Shown here one piece after another: positions 46,501-60,476 of a stretch of 64,000 nt of DNA. Source of the DNA: Burhinus oedicnemus (taxonomy: Eukaryota > Chordata > Aves > Charadriiformes > Burhinidae); NCBI GenBank assembly GCA_008921705.1, contig VFFE01007109.1, positions 334,856 to 398,855 of the forward strand, written 5' to 3'. How positions within the stretch are numbered: position 1 is the stretch's first letter; each line of letters begins with the position of its first letter. Under the pieces are notes generated by a model, which was given only the letters and a program-made list of their open reading frames with translations, did not search any database and was not told the DNA's origin. The position numbers and the translations under genes were made by a program.

Positions 46501-49390
46501 TGGGTTTCCTCCCACCTCAGACCACTGGTGACAATCCTTTGGCCCACAGAGGAGTTCCAAGAAGGCTGTCGAAACATGAGAGAATTTTTGCACCTGAAAT
46601 TTGCAGAAACGAATAACCTCGTTTAGACGGAGCTAAAACTGAGTTTCCGCTAACTTCGGGGGGAGCTGGTGAGAAGTCTGCAACCTCAGGAGCTGCGGGC
46701 TCCTGCTCCTGCCGGTCCTAGTACTGGCACGCAGAGAGGAGTCCCTGCAATTCGATTCTGGTGTAATCATTTTGACCTGCCTTTAGAGACTATGGAGAGA
46801 AGGAGAAAGAACTTTCTGATGTTTAATTTTGGGCGTATTTATGCCTGAATCCCACCTGCATTCATGTCCCGAGATTGAGGTACTGCACTAGTGTCAGTAC
46901 AAGCCCCCCAGATTTGCAGGATCAAGCCCTCAGGGTGAGGAACACAATCTCCAGGTTCAGGTTATGCCAGATATCCATGCTCAGAGGAGCCGATTTCGAC
47001 AAACAAACATTTCCAGCTGCCTCCCTGGCCACTGCCAGTCTGCACTGGGCCGTGCCCTGGGTAGCAGGAGTCTCTGCCTGATCCAATACTGCGGCTCTGA
47101 GGATTTTCTAACAATGCAAGACGACGCAGATGCGGCAAACCCTCTATTTCCTAGTGCCTCCTGTTACAAATTGAAAGAGCTTGCTGCAATTCCCCCCTTC
47201 CTGACTCCGGTTGATTCAATAACGTACCAGAATTTAACCACAGACACCCTTCCCTCTCCCTCACTTGCACACAAAGCATATCAAAAGCACGGAATTACTC
47301 CTGACTTGGCCTTGAGCAGCCAACATGATGTCAATTTTACATGTTTTATAAAGCAACAGCATGTAGAAAGCAACTCAAATGCAGGTCATATCAAGCATGT
47401 GACCCACAGAGCAATCAAAGACTGCCTGAAACTGTCATTCAAGGTTCAATCATCTTCTTGCAGGAAAAATGAAACATCTGTGGCCCAGAGAATTAAGTTA
47501 TGTATTGCATAATTCATCTGGTGTCTGCCACAGCAGCCATTTTAATGCTCTAGTGATAAACATGTTTGATTATTTTTGTTTTGTTTCCTGTTGCCTCCAT
47601 GGCATTTCTATTTATCTACCCTCACTACGACGCATAATGGAGATAACAAATACACAAAACAGCGTTATAGTCGTTTGATAAGACATGGGAAATCAGCAGT
47701 CTTATTAATCACATTAAGGCGGCATCCTTACTAAACCTTATGTTCCCTGTAATTGTACTCATTTTGGTTCTTTTGGGTACGCTCTGTAGTTAGATTTGAT
47801 GATGAAATCGTTGTTTCCCAAGGATCCAGACGTGAGCTTCAGAGGTCTTTCTATTAGAAAGCTGCTCTCCTCACACACAAAGAAAGTTTCTCACTGTTTC
47901 CTAGGTTTTTCCATTCCTTCCTTTCTTTTTAATCCCCATGTAAGCTGGAGGAACGTGCATCTCATAGCAGACAACGCAGGGGACCCCCCTCTGGTTCCCT
48001 GATTCCACCAGTGGGTTTGTGGTCTGCGCTGTGAGAAACCCTAATCTAAAGCATCCTTTGTAAGTCATTTTGGGAAGTCATTGTGTTATTAATGGTAGCT
48101 TAGTTCAATTTGCTCCCGGACTCATAAACCTTGACACTTTCCACCTGCCACAGACTCCACTGACTTTCAGAACATGTCCCTGCGGAGCAGGTGGGAACCT
48201 TAAAGCTCCAGGTCCATGCCCTGCTGTCTGGGGGTTTATTCCTGTTGCCAGGAGTTGACCGTTTCTGCAGTCTACTCACAGCGCTTTAGATGTCAGTTAA
48301 TTTGTTACACAATTAAACAGAGCAGCTATCATTCGTACAAAACTTAAGAGACTTGGTCAAAACCGGCTTGCTCCAAAAAGGTGCTTTGCACCGGCCTGGT
48401 GGAGGAAAACAAGCAAGAGCCTCTGAAGTGGTGGAGTCGGGTGTATTCTCGCCCATTTCCATGATTCGGAGTCTACAGGATTCCCACGGCGAGCAAAATC
48501 CGCGCTATAAAGCAACAAGTCAGCACTATTACAAAACCTGACCTTGTAGGAACCGAGTTTTACCTAATCCCCTAAAAGCTTGCACGCGGTTTCCTGTGAT
48601 GCTCTACATGGAGGTGAGTCAGTGGATAAAATAACACATTCTCCCGTAAACCCAAATACAAATAAAGCACTGTTTCCTATCGATTGTTCCTATAAAGTTG
48701 TTTAGACAGTATCTATTGTAATAATATCAGCTGGCCCATCTGTGCTTTGTAGCTGCCCCCCATTGCTACTTCCTCCTGCAATATTTCTAGGTCACTCCCT
48801 TATCCCCTAAATGTCACCTCTCCACCTCCCTGCCCACAAATGGAAATACAGATTACGGATGCTTTCCAGCAAGGCATACACGGCCGATCAACCAGCAAGC
48901 AGAGAGGCAACTGCTGCTCTCTCAACCTGCAGCCCTCCACTCAAATGGATTATTTGGCTGTCTTTCCTATCCGCTCCCCATTCCTAAAAGATTCACCGGA
49001 GCTCCCCGTGCCAGGGATCTCTAACGCTCTTCATTTCTGTCGAAGCCCATCATCAGCTTCCAAGTTAATTTAGGATGGGAACCGACAAACTGCAAACGGA
49101 TCACCCAGCAGGCTGGCAGTAAAACAGACGCCCAAGTTCACGGCAGCTTCATTTCCTTGGGATGCCGGGCTAAAGGCTGCGGTCACGCAGCGATGCTGCT
49201 GGCTACATCGGCACGGACACTGCTCTGCTCCCGCTGCGCAAGAGCAGAACTCGCCGTCTTTGCTTTCACTTGGGGGAAAAAAAAAGTGTAACAAAGTATA
49301 AAAGAAGAACTTCCTTAAAAACCAAGCCTTAACTGATTAACTCTGCTGCTCTACAACTTGCATAAGCTGTTTTATAATTGTTTCTCCAAA

Positions 49391-49392
49391 TA

Positions 49393-49453
<61 letters not shown>
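49391..49453. repeat. (TAA)n trinucleotide microsatellite
   Basis: About 20 nearly uninterrupted TAA/AAT units, the longest simple repeat in the window. Likely length-polymorphic. Confidence 0.98.
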
Positions 49454-50044
49454 GGTAGTCTGGCATTTTGGAAATACAGCACCTGCAACAATTTACTGAT
49501 TTTTACTGAAGGAGTTAAAATAGAAATTTTATCCAAAATTAGATACCTTAATTGGAGGCATCTTAGGTGTCATTCTTTTTCGTGGGAATGGCATACTTTA
49601 AACCATGAAGAATCAGCAGGAAGAATTGCCTGTGCTTTGATTAAAGATCCTCTAAAAATACACACAAATGTTTTAACTTCCTCAGTAATATCACTGCAGT
49701 TACAATGTGTAAAGTCAGTACATGTATCTTGGCAAGGTCATGGGGGTTTTTTGTTGGTTTTTTTGGTTGGTGGTTTGTTGTGTTGTTTTTTTTTTCAGAA
49801 TCACCATATCACACCTGAAAAATTACTTTAGCTTTTGAGTAGTTACATTCCCCAAATGAACAATCTTCCCTCATTCTACATCAATGCTACTATCACATAT
49901 TTGTGTACGTTTGTTTTCTTTAAAACAAAAATAACCTCAAAAATTGGACACTGTTCACAATTTTCACTATAGCAACACACATACTCCAGATTCATCTTTA
50001 GGAGCTTCTTTCCAGAGACACTCAGCATCTCTTCTTCTCTACAG

Positions 50045-50100
50045 AAAGAGCTGAGGCGCTTAGTAATTTGGAAAATCTAGGTATCTTAGATACAGAAGAG
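50045..50100 (+). other. Isolated exon-like segment, 56 bp, antisense to CUX1
   Basis: A strong acceptor (pyrimidine-rich CATCTCTTCTTCTCTACAG) is followed by 56 bases and then a consensus donor (GAG then GTAAGT). Only one frame is open; it reads two bases, then RAEALSNLENLGILDTEE, ending on a codon boundary. I do not recognise the peptide. There is no neighbouring exon-like segment or promoter that I can pair with it, so it may be a decoy (pseudoexon) or an exon of an unknown antisense transcript. Confidence 0.3.
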
Positions 50101-50737
50101 GTAAGTGGCGAAACTTTGTCCATCACTGTAAGAACCTATAAAATGCTTTCCTTTAACTTACCTCGGGCTACATTCAGTGAAACAGATTTAAGTCGGTTGG
50201 AGAATAAAACAGTACAGTAAGCAATTTTACGTACAGGTGTCACTCCACAGGCATACATCAAGGGAAAATTACTGTTTACCACCACAGCAATGACAGACCA
50301 TCAGCTCCCACCTTGTGGAGAATGGTAATTTTCCAGTGGCCTGAACATGTATTAGAGTAAATATAACAGACTAAAGAAGAGAAATCCATACCTGTTTCAA
50401 TCTTGACCAAATAGCTCAAGTTCTCTAAATTAGCTGTCCCCTCTACCCACTCTGACTTGGGTATCTGGTACTACAGAGTGTACGACAACATCCTACGTGG
50501 CCTTTTGAAGGATTTACTGGCATGAAACAAAGATAAATATGTCCACTAGGCCAATAATCTCCAACTTACTATTTCAAACCAAGCGGCTTATGTATCCCCC
50601 CAAGCACCTTTACTAACAGGCACCCAAATCTGATAACATCCTGCTTCCCGACATTGTCAAACGCACCTGTAGCACCTGGTCAGTGCTGTATGACGGATAA
50701 TAGAAAGGCATTATTTAGTGACTGAATCTGGATAAAA

Positions 50738-51364
50738 ATGTGCCCTTGTGGCCAAGAAGGCCAATGGCATCCTGAGGTGCATCAAGAACAGCATGGCCAA
50801 CAGGTCGCGGGAGGTCATCCTCCCCCTCTACTCTGCCCTGGTGAGGCTGCACCTGGAGTCCTGTGTCCAGTTCTGGGCTCCCTGGTTCAAGAAGGACAGG
50901 GAACTGCTGGAGAGGGCACAGCAAAAGGGCTACAAAGATTATTAGGGGGCTGGACCATCTTTCTTATGAGGAAAGGCTGAGGGACTTGGGTCTTTTTAGT
51001 CTGGAGAAGAGAAGACTGAGAGGGGATCTTACCAGGGCTTATAAATACTTAAAGGGAGGGTGCTGGGAGGATGGGACCAGTCTTTTTGCAGTGGTGCCGA
51101 GTGATAGGACAAGACGTTATGGGCACAAACTTGAACGTAGGAAGTTCCATCTAAACATGAGAAGGAACTCGTTTCCTTTGAGGTTGGCAGAGCACTGGAA
51201 CAGGTGGCCCAGAGAGGTGGTGGAGTCTCCGACTCTGGAGACATTCCAAACCCGCCTGGGCACCATCCTGTGCAACCTGCTCTAGGTGACCCTGCTCTGG
51301 CAGGGGGGTTGGACTAGGTGATCTCCAGAGGTCCCTTCCAACCCCTGTGATTCTGTGATTCTGC
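50738..51364 (+). mobile_element. CR1 LINE fragment, 5'-truncated, same subfamily as the 34.6-35.6 kb copy
   Basis: About 627 bases beginning ATGTGCCCTTGTGGCC and ending CCCTGTGATTCTGTGATTCTG. By eye it matches the copy at 34615-35571 at roughly nine bases in ten, including TATGGGCACAAACTTGAACGTAGG. It encodes CR1 ORF2 C-terminal peptides ([14 protein letters not shown], [20 protein letters not shown]) interrupted by a one-base frame change and a TAG near 50942. Two pieces of open frame survive, but the element is dead. It lies antisense to CUX1 in the large intron. Confidence 0.96.
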
Positions 51365-54300
51365 GAAATGCAACTTTTTTTTACCCTTTGCCTTTATCTG
51401 TGTAAAGGACATGAACATTGTGCAAAAGAAAAGCTAAATGTTGACTCTACAGTAACACAGCATTCAAGTGGGAGATGTATTTGGGGAATACTTTAGATGC
51501 TTTTGGCTTCAGAAGTGAATATAGGTGATGTGCATATTCTCTGCTAGCTACTCAAGCAACTATTTCCTTCTGGCTATCAAAGAAAATAGCATTACGTGGT
51601 CTCTGATAAAGGCAACTGATGTCCTTCTATCCAATAAATGGACCGAAAATAACATAAAGCATGATGGGAGATGCGTTTACTGTACATTTGAGTAGGTTTT
51701 ACCTTTCCCGTGAGCTATGCTGAAGAACAACAACCAGGACGATTGCTATCTTTATAATACTGTATCCAATTACCAATATGGTCTTCTCTTTTCCCAATTT
51801 ATCCCAGCTTTGCTCTGAATGGAAACACTGCTGTCAAAGCGCAATCATGTCACCATGTTGCAGTTTCAGTTTACAGCTATCAATAGCATGAATCTTGCTG
51901 ACCTGAGTGACAAACCTGCAAAAAAGCAGGCAGAAAGAAACAAAGGAGGGAACTAGAGACCACAAAATAGAGAAGACAAACCAGAGGAAGGAGAAAAGGT
52001 AGATATTGTCTAAATCTGCACAACAAACACCGGTTCATTATTCCTTAATGGAGACCGATGCCTGAGACACAGAACAACCTGCTGGTCTTCAGATGGAAGA
52101 GTCGCCTTCCTCTCTTCTTTCCCTTCCCTCCTCTAGATTTGCTCTCACACCAGTGGGCATCCCAAGAAGCAGACTCAGCCGCCAGTTGCCCTCAGGAGTT
52201 TTGCTTGGTCGAGGAGCTGGATGGTAGGTTGGCACCAATTAGACGCTGGGCTGGTGTGAACCAGCGCAACTTCACTCGAGTCGCTCCTACCAGCAGAGTA
52301 TCCGGCATATTTTATTTTTACCTCTTTGCTGATTCGATTCTTTTCTAACTTAAGTCTCCGGTTGTATTGGATTATGAGAGATGTTCACTAATATGATTGA
52401 CGGATTGCCTGTCTACACAGAATCTAAACTAGACATATATTAGACAGCGAAATTACTTTAAATAATCCTTCGTGGCAAAACCCAACAAGACTAGGTACTA
52501 CTGCAAGCCCTTGTAGGACAACAGTGCAGTACTTTCTTATTTAACCTCTTACAATTTTATTTGCAGAAACACTTTTCAAATTCTCCATCTCCCTTTCAAT
52601 GGTTGTTTAGCCTTTAAAATACTGCTCAAGTAAAACAGCTTCAGGCTTGACTAATATTGTAGTCTGTGGTATGGAACTATTTGATTATTCTGTTTCAACT
52701 GTTACTGTAACAGGTTTAGTATTTCTACAGAAGGAGAGTTTGAACTGGAAATAATAGTTTTCTGTTGCTAACGACAATTCCTCAATATCTCTACTATAAC
52801 CAAAAGGCATGCTGATGCCAGAAGCCTCTTCAGTGGATGAAAACCATCCTTCCTAAAGATAAAAAACAGCTATAGCACAAGAAAGAAGGTAAGACAATGC
52901 CGATCTACCTCTTGGATTTGCCTATTTTATAATACATTTCTAACTCTAGTAACCAACTGACAGTCCCAAGACCAGCATTTGCTTAAAGAGCAAGTTCACG
53001 CTCTTCAGACCTTCAGTGAGTAAACGCCCTTCCCCGCTTGTTCCCCGATCTCGGAAGGTGCGAAGGTAAGCCTACAACCAAACCAAGTGTCACTCCTCCA
53101 CCTCGCTCCCCTCTCCCTCCTGCTGCAGCACCCACATTTCTCCAGCTGTGACATCCTCTGCCCGGCTCTGTGGTCTCCCCTGGTGATCCATACGCTGCCG
53201 AGTTGGACACCTGGGCTGGGTGCGAGCTGGGAGCAGGCTCGGTGCTTGATGGGACACCCCTGGAAGACGCACCATTTGCAAAGATGCGGCTTCTCTGCCC
53301 TTAGTTCCTGGGTTCAGTTGGGTACTTACCTGGAGCATGAACTTGTACGTGAGGCACAGCCACAGAGCAGAGGAATTTCCCCTTCTTTTACCCTAAGTGG
53401 GCATTTTACGCCATCAGTTCCTGCACTGCCTGTGTAAAAGTTTTAAACTTTCCAAATAGAGCGTATCTAGTCTTCCTCTATTTTCTCTAGGCTTAGCTCC
53501 TTTTACGGCGTTAAGTAGTAAATCAGTAATTCAGGGAACCTTCCTTTGCTTCTGAAGTGTTACACAAAGAGAGCGGACGGGGCCAGACTCGCCGGCCCCT
53601 CGAGCTGCACGCAGCGCTGCCTCCTGCCCCCAGCCCTGCCTTCGCCCCCAGGGCCTTGTAGCTGCCTCGACTTCCCAAGCCGCGGGCTGAAGCCGGCAAA
53701 AAAAATTTTATTTGATATTATATCAGAAATTAGACCAACCTGCTGTCATACACACACAAAAAAGGGCCGGGAGGGGAGGGTCTACACGGGCAGGATGCAC
53801 TAATGCATTGTGAAGCTCACAAATTTCATCCAGGGGCTTTTTCTTCCTTAAACTTCTTCCCAGAAACGGTCAATAACTAAGTCTTCCAGAGACCCTGCCC
53901 ATGCAGCTTCTTTTAGGGTTGTAATGTCTTCAGCACAGCTAACCTTACAGCAACACCAATGCTACGTACATAGAAGATACAAGGGAACAGGAATTAACTG
54001 GAAGAAAAGTGTGTGTGGGGAAACGTTAAATAAAAAAAATACAGTTAACACAGATACCAGACAATATATTCACCGAAAAAACAGTAACAAAAAGTGTCTG
54101 AGAAAGAGCAAGGCTTATCTACCATGCATTACCCAGAAAGACTGCTAAATACTGACCTGGGTGAGAACCGGCATGTGCCCGGCACGTCTCACCGCTGCCA
54201 GCTAACTGCCTGGCTCCGCTCGGAGCCCACCGGGCGCCACAGCATCACTGACGGCGAGGCGGTGACAAAAATCAATCCAACAGGCAGCAAGACAAGTAAG

Positions 54301-57300
54301 TCATCTGTATCACAGCTCAAATATGTTTTTGATCAATAACAGAAAATTAACTCCTACTCCTTTGCCAAGAAAACAGATTATTTAATCAGAGTACAGACAG
54401 CTAGAGATGTTACATAATCACGAATAGCTGGCTCGGCTATATTTAGTGGCCACCGTCTTTCAGCGAAGAGGGCAAAAGTACACCCGTTATCAGCTACAAG
54501 CCCTGTACTGAAATGGTTTTCTGATGAGTTAACCTGGTCCGACATACTTAACGTCAAGATATTGTATATTTAAAACTACAACAACAACTACGACAGTATG
54601 AAGGCAACGGAGAGGGGAAAGACAAGAAAGTCGTTGCTGTCCTACGGACAGTTACCCAACAGGGTTACAAGGATCAAGTCCCAGCTAAAACTTATACACC
54701 AGGGCATCTACAAGAGTCATTTCTAACTCTTCTAGCTTTCAGACTACCTGGAGTTTTCCATCAAAAGATGAAACATTAGCATAGCACATTTACAGTTTAT
54801 GACTGGTTGCTTTTCACAGTTATTTCCGTGATCTCTTAGCAATAACCAGTGGAATTGCAGGAATTCGCAGAACACACAGAAAATCACTGATCTAGACCAT
54901 CAACACAGAGCTCACTTAATGCTACTGCAGCCCAACTGGCCACGCTGTGCGTAGCTGAGAGCCTGCCACCGATTCTGAGATCCACAGTACCTTAATTAGA
55001 AGCTCAAAGAAACCTCTGTCCATGGAGAGTCCCCAGATGTGAACAACAGTATCATCAATGGGATCGTCTCTCCTTCCTTCCGGCTTCCCCCCCAAACAGT
55101 AAACACTAACAAAAAAGCGTGATTAATGCTGAAGTCAAGCACCTCTAGCTTTTATGGTTTCAGATAGGGAAAAATTCAAATAAGGCACCAGAAGAAACAA
55201 CAGTTAAACTAAGGGCTGGTTTATAGGTCTTCCACACTTTGAAATAAAAGTGAAAAAACCACCCCTGTTCCTAACGGGAACATGGATAAAGAGAAAGTTT
55301 AGTAGAATAGCCAGTGATTAACATCGGTAACTACCATTTCTTACGTCGTTGTGGGTATCAAAACCAAGAAGCAACTATATCAACTGCTATTTGCCCCGGG
55401 TTTATAGCGCTGCTTTGCGCAGCGTGGGTGTCCGGCCACAGCAGCTCCGCGAGACGCTGACCGCAAAGAAGACATAAAGACGGGGATTCCGCAGGGCCAT
55501 GCCTTTCAGGGGTCTTTTTCCCTGAGATGTCCGTTTTAGACATTCGAGAGAAACAAAAGCTTCATGCGGACAAAAAATTCTTCGTGATCACAGTATTTTA
55601 GAAAGATAAGAAAACAAACAGTATAAACAGAAATCAAAGACCCCTGCTTCAGCGTAACAGATACCTTAAAGATCCCTCAAATGTTTAGGAAAGCTAGAGA
55701 GGAAAGACAGCACTATGCCCATTAAAAATAATAATAATAAAAGATAATTATAGCTGGCTCCAAATGTTAACAACTTAATAGTTACAGGATCTAAGTACTG
55801 TAAATGACTAATGCATGCAGCAAATGTATTCGCAACAGCGTACAAAACAAAGCCCTTAAAAGCAGAAAGCTCTGGAAAAAAAAGGATAAACTGTTTTACA
55901 ACATAAGCTCTGAAGCACATGACATTGAGAAAGTCTCTGCGTTATCTCCCTTTTGTGACTGGCAACAACAACATCTCCTTGATTTGCCAAGACGACGGAA
56001 GACCGGTAACGCACAATTTGGGAGCTCCAGATACCTGCGTGATTAGAACAAGAATCTTTACAATTCTTAAAAGAATGAGACATGATGGGTGAATTTTTTC
56101 TGTCTGCACAAAAAGTTACAACATATTTTAGGACAGTCGTCAACGTGTAAAGCCAAGGAAAGAATGCTGATAAATTTAAGTGACTACAAACTGGAATAAC
56201 TAATAAAACTCTGTTGATTATTTACTACATGCCACTTTGTGTGCAGATTTTTTGCCAGCAATATTCAAAAATACAACTTTAATCCCTACCCCCTTGCTGT
56301 GACTACAGTTCTACTTTTCATAAACTACCAGCATTTCCCCCAAATAATTAATGAAACAGGAGCACAGAAATCAATCCATTCACCCGTGTCTTGTAAACAA
56401 ATACTAATTTGCTGTTTATTTTATTGAACTAAAAGAAGCTTACGTACACATAACTGAGCAGCCACCAGTTACAGGTTCAAGTTGCTTGTTAAAAAAGGAC
56501 TTTTCTGCCTCAATCTGTGCACGATATGGCAAAGACTGGAGTGCAACAGGCTGGGCCCCGCCGGCAGGACAGCTCGGCGTCCAGCCCGAGTCTGGGGCGA
56601 GCGAGAACATGGAAACATTTCCTTCTCCAAACATGCCCACATGGAGACCATCACTTATCTTCCTAAACAAACAGCAGCGCAGGTCACTCCTTCCTGCCTC
56701 CGGGTAGGCACCTCCCACTGCTACGGGCTAATGAACAACGTCCTTAAGGCTCGGTGGCAGGGGCTCTGGCCACCTATTTATCAAGCAGGGAACGAAAGCA
56801 GAAGTCACAGACAGCAGTAGCCTGCTGGCCCTCATTTCCTCCGTGGATGAGCTGCTATTGAGCTAAAACCAGCAGCTCTGCTAGCTAAAACTTATAGTCT
56901 ATTTTCTATTACCAAAGCCAGAAATTCTGCTGAGTAATGCTTTCATTCAATTTGCTCACCATGTTCTCTGTTGATGAATATATCTGATTTCATGGAAATG
57001 TGATTAAATAAATCAGACAATGCTAGGCTGTATCAGTCTCAAGAGCTTCTAGTTCAAGAAGCTCCAATAAGCACAACTTGAACTAAACCTTGCGCAGTCT
57101 GGATTTTTATTACCTTCTTAACCTCAAAAAACCCCTGGTTGCCTCCTTATTTTTGTTCACATGGGTGTAACATTAGAATTACAGATTTTGCATAAACTGC
57201 CACACTGATTCAGAGGCTTTCATAGTATCTAAGGACTGAAGAGGAAGGGATGGGAACTGAAAAGGAGAAATAAAGATGGAAAAATTCCTGCAAAATATTT

Positions 57301-60300
57301 TGACCTGTTCGGAGCTCTTGGCACACAGCAGGAACAGGTAACAGGGGAACGAGTGCTGTGGCTGACATTTTCAGATAACAAATCAAAAGGAACAACTCCG
57401 AAATCCAGGCCGTTTATAATCAGTTGTCTACACATGATGTTACAGGTCTAATCTCAAGTAGTCTAAGTGTTAAATCTTCATCTGCTGTGCAGAAGTTCAC
57501 ATTACGCCCTACTCTTTGAGAAAGAAAGGAACATCGGCCAAAGAATACAGTGATTCCAGGCCACATACTCCTTGTAATATAAAAAAATTTTTTAAAAAGG
57601 TATCAGTTGAAAAGCAGCACGATTAAGAGAAGGAACTGTGTCTGCAAGTAGCAATGCCACCTTCCTCGGTCGTTCCCCACCAAACTCTCATTCTGGATCT
57701 AGTAAAATGACTCCTGCAGATGACAAGGTTATCACCTCCAGCATGACTATCCAACACAAGCTGGCTTCTAGCTTCCAGGTACTAGGGAATGACATGCAAA
57801 GGACATGACTGTTCTTCCTGACAGTCACTTACTCTCTACGAAATGAATTTCAGATAGACCACAAAACCCCCCACTCCTACAACAGATCATCCGTCGCTTT
57901 GTCTTCACGTAAGGTGCACCTTCTGCCAGGAGGCATGAATTTTACTGCTTTCTCATAAACTCCCAGTCCTCGACTCCCAGAGCCCTCGGTAAAGGGGTGA
58001 AGGATCTCCCAGCCTGCACCGTTCTGTGATGAAACAAACCTGGAACCGCAATCCATGGATGGAACAACCGCTGCCACCAAGGCAATGCTGAGTTAGTGCT
58101 TAACTAATAGACTAAGGCTCATCCATACCCTGAAAGGGATTTTGCTGCAAGCAAATTTTGCATATGAAATGGCAGACAATGCACCAGCTGAAGGCTGAAA
58201 CAGAGAAGCTGTCAGTGTCTTCTACAAGTTAGGGCCAACACTAAACAATTCAGCTTTAAGTAGAACATTATTTTCTCTGATATCATACACAGAAGCTGCT
58301 GTTTAATTAAAACTAAGCTGCTTAAGCCATTAAACTGGCAAACGGCTATACCAAATGACTTGTCAGTTGTTAGCATTCAAATCGCAGGAGTTGTTTGTTG
58401 TCACACTCAGATGGCAAGTTGCAATGCTAACGCACGATTCCCTATTGGCTCCACAAATCTAAAGCAACCCCGCGCTGCAAAGTTATTAGAAGTGCTACTG
58501 TGTATTACTGAGGAACACTTCCTTACCGTGATCTTCAAAGACACCAATATCATGCACTCTGTTGCAATTTAATTATTTCAACTTCTGTCCTAAAAATATA
58601 AACCATTCCAGTCATTTACTTGCATTTTTAAAAGCAGAACTTATATTAACTCTGGCTTTGAGTCCCAAGTTTAAGCAAGTCCAGACACAGCCTCCTAATT
58701 CACACCCTGCGTATCTCAACATCAAAATCTGTAATTAAAAAGCATAACTTACTACAGTAGTTACTTTCCTCTGATCACATGCAATTAAAAAAAAATTTAA
58801 AAATCAATGTCAGTAACAGGAAGAGATCATTCCAGCCATGCAGGCAAGCTTCAAAGCCACAGAAAGTGAGCATCACCGAAGGTGCCCAAGTTGGGACACT
58901 TCAGAAGAGTCTGTTTGCTTATCACTAGCATTTGGGTCAAGCCAGGGAGCTTTCAGGCAGAGGCGTCTCTGGAATTCAGGTTGGGAGACTCTGCCTCTTG
59001 CTCCTCTGCAGCCTTCGTTCCCTTCCCCCAAACGGGAAGGACGGTGGCGAGGAACTTGAAACAGTTAAACGAACTGAATTTGTTGATCTTTTTACTTCCT
59101 ATGAGTCATGCTCCTCAACCCTACCACTATGCATATAAAAATCTGCTACAACTCATTAAATAAATATTTCCACTTTGGCTTGGTAAAAGCAGAAGATTCC
59201 CACATTAAAGCACCGCACCGGTAAAACAACAAAAAATGCTATAATAATTAAAGTTGCCCATTCCAGCGCGTTATAATGCCCATGCTATGGGGCAGTCAGT
59301 GGTCATACGGCATTATTATTGTGACAGATGCTGTATGCATCTTTTTTCCTTTGGTGTGGTCTCCAGGAAAGAAGAACATTTCCATTCACCACAGCATGAC
59401 CTAATGGATGGCACTGTTCAAATGAATGGTCAGCAAATGCATTTTATGTGCTTCTATTTATGTACATTTATTTTTACAGGCTACAATGCAAGCATCAGAA
59501 CAGCACTTCCACTTTTCTATCCAAGGACTGAAAGACTATCCACATGAATAAAGTCTTGCCTTACCCCGTGTGCCCTTTTTACATATGGCACAACTGAGTC
59601 ATCAGCCTTGTTTTAGGTAGCGTGCTTGACACAACAAAAATAAGACGCCGAGCTAACTACCAGTGCCGTACACAAAACCAGGAGTGTCCTTTCCATAAGA
59701 CAAAGTCTTAAGCTAAATTTTCTATCAAAATAATTGTGCTTTTTTATAGAAGTAAAGTTAATAGATGCCTAGAACTACTGAAGAAAACGACGGGTTCTCT
59801 CTGCATTTAGCAACAAGCCTTGAAAACCTTAATCTCATGAGTCAGTAATAACAGTGGAGGAAGTAAAGGCAATCTTGGGCCTATAATCAATAAGACAAGC
59901 TGCTTAAAAGACCTCATCTGAAACAAACGTGTAGATGTCTCACCGAAGCAGAGATGCTGATTTATGATTAAAAAGTGCAAATGTACTTCTGTGGTATCAG
60001 CTGAGAACAACTCGTGTGTCTCATTCGCAAGGGCTTACGGCAAATGGTTTAACATCACCGGAGCTCAAACTCCTCGCTAAGTCTTTCTCCCGAATGCCAT
60101 TAACACCTCTGGATGTTCTGTGTCCCGTCTAATTCTCTCTGGCTGACATCAGTCCTATCACAATTTAAATATATCAGACTCCTTCTCCATTATCAAAGTT
60201 AAACCTACAAATGCTGCATTTTTCTCTTAACAAAACCCTGCTGGGATCCCCGACAAGGCCAGTCCCGGCTGTGACACGCTCTACTACCAGAAAGAGCCAG

Positions 60301-60458
60301 CTAGGAAAAACCCAGAGACTAGACAGACAGACTTTAAAGGATTTTGAGAGCAATATTCCTCCAGATAATACATTAGGACTGATATTGCCTAACAAGTAAA
60401 GGGATGATTTAGAAAAGCCAATGAACGGCACAGTGGCACTAACTGCAGTCAAGCAGAA

Positions 60459-60476
60459 TTATTATTATTATTATAA
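60459..60476. repeat. Short (TTA)n repeat
   Basis: About five to six ATT/TTA units inside the large intron. Confidence 0.8.

Noticed and set aside
46964..47512. 182-codon open frame on the plus strand
   Set aside because: No recognisable domain, no exon partner and no repeated or biased codon pattern. A rough estimate suggests about one open frame this long by chance in six frames of 64 kb.
50863..51285. 140-codon open frame with a clear protein match
   Set aside because: Same reason: a remnant of CR1 ORF2 in a truncated copy.
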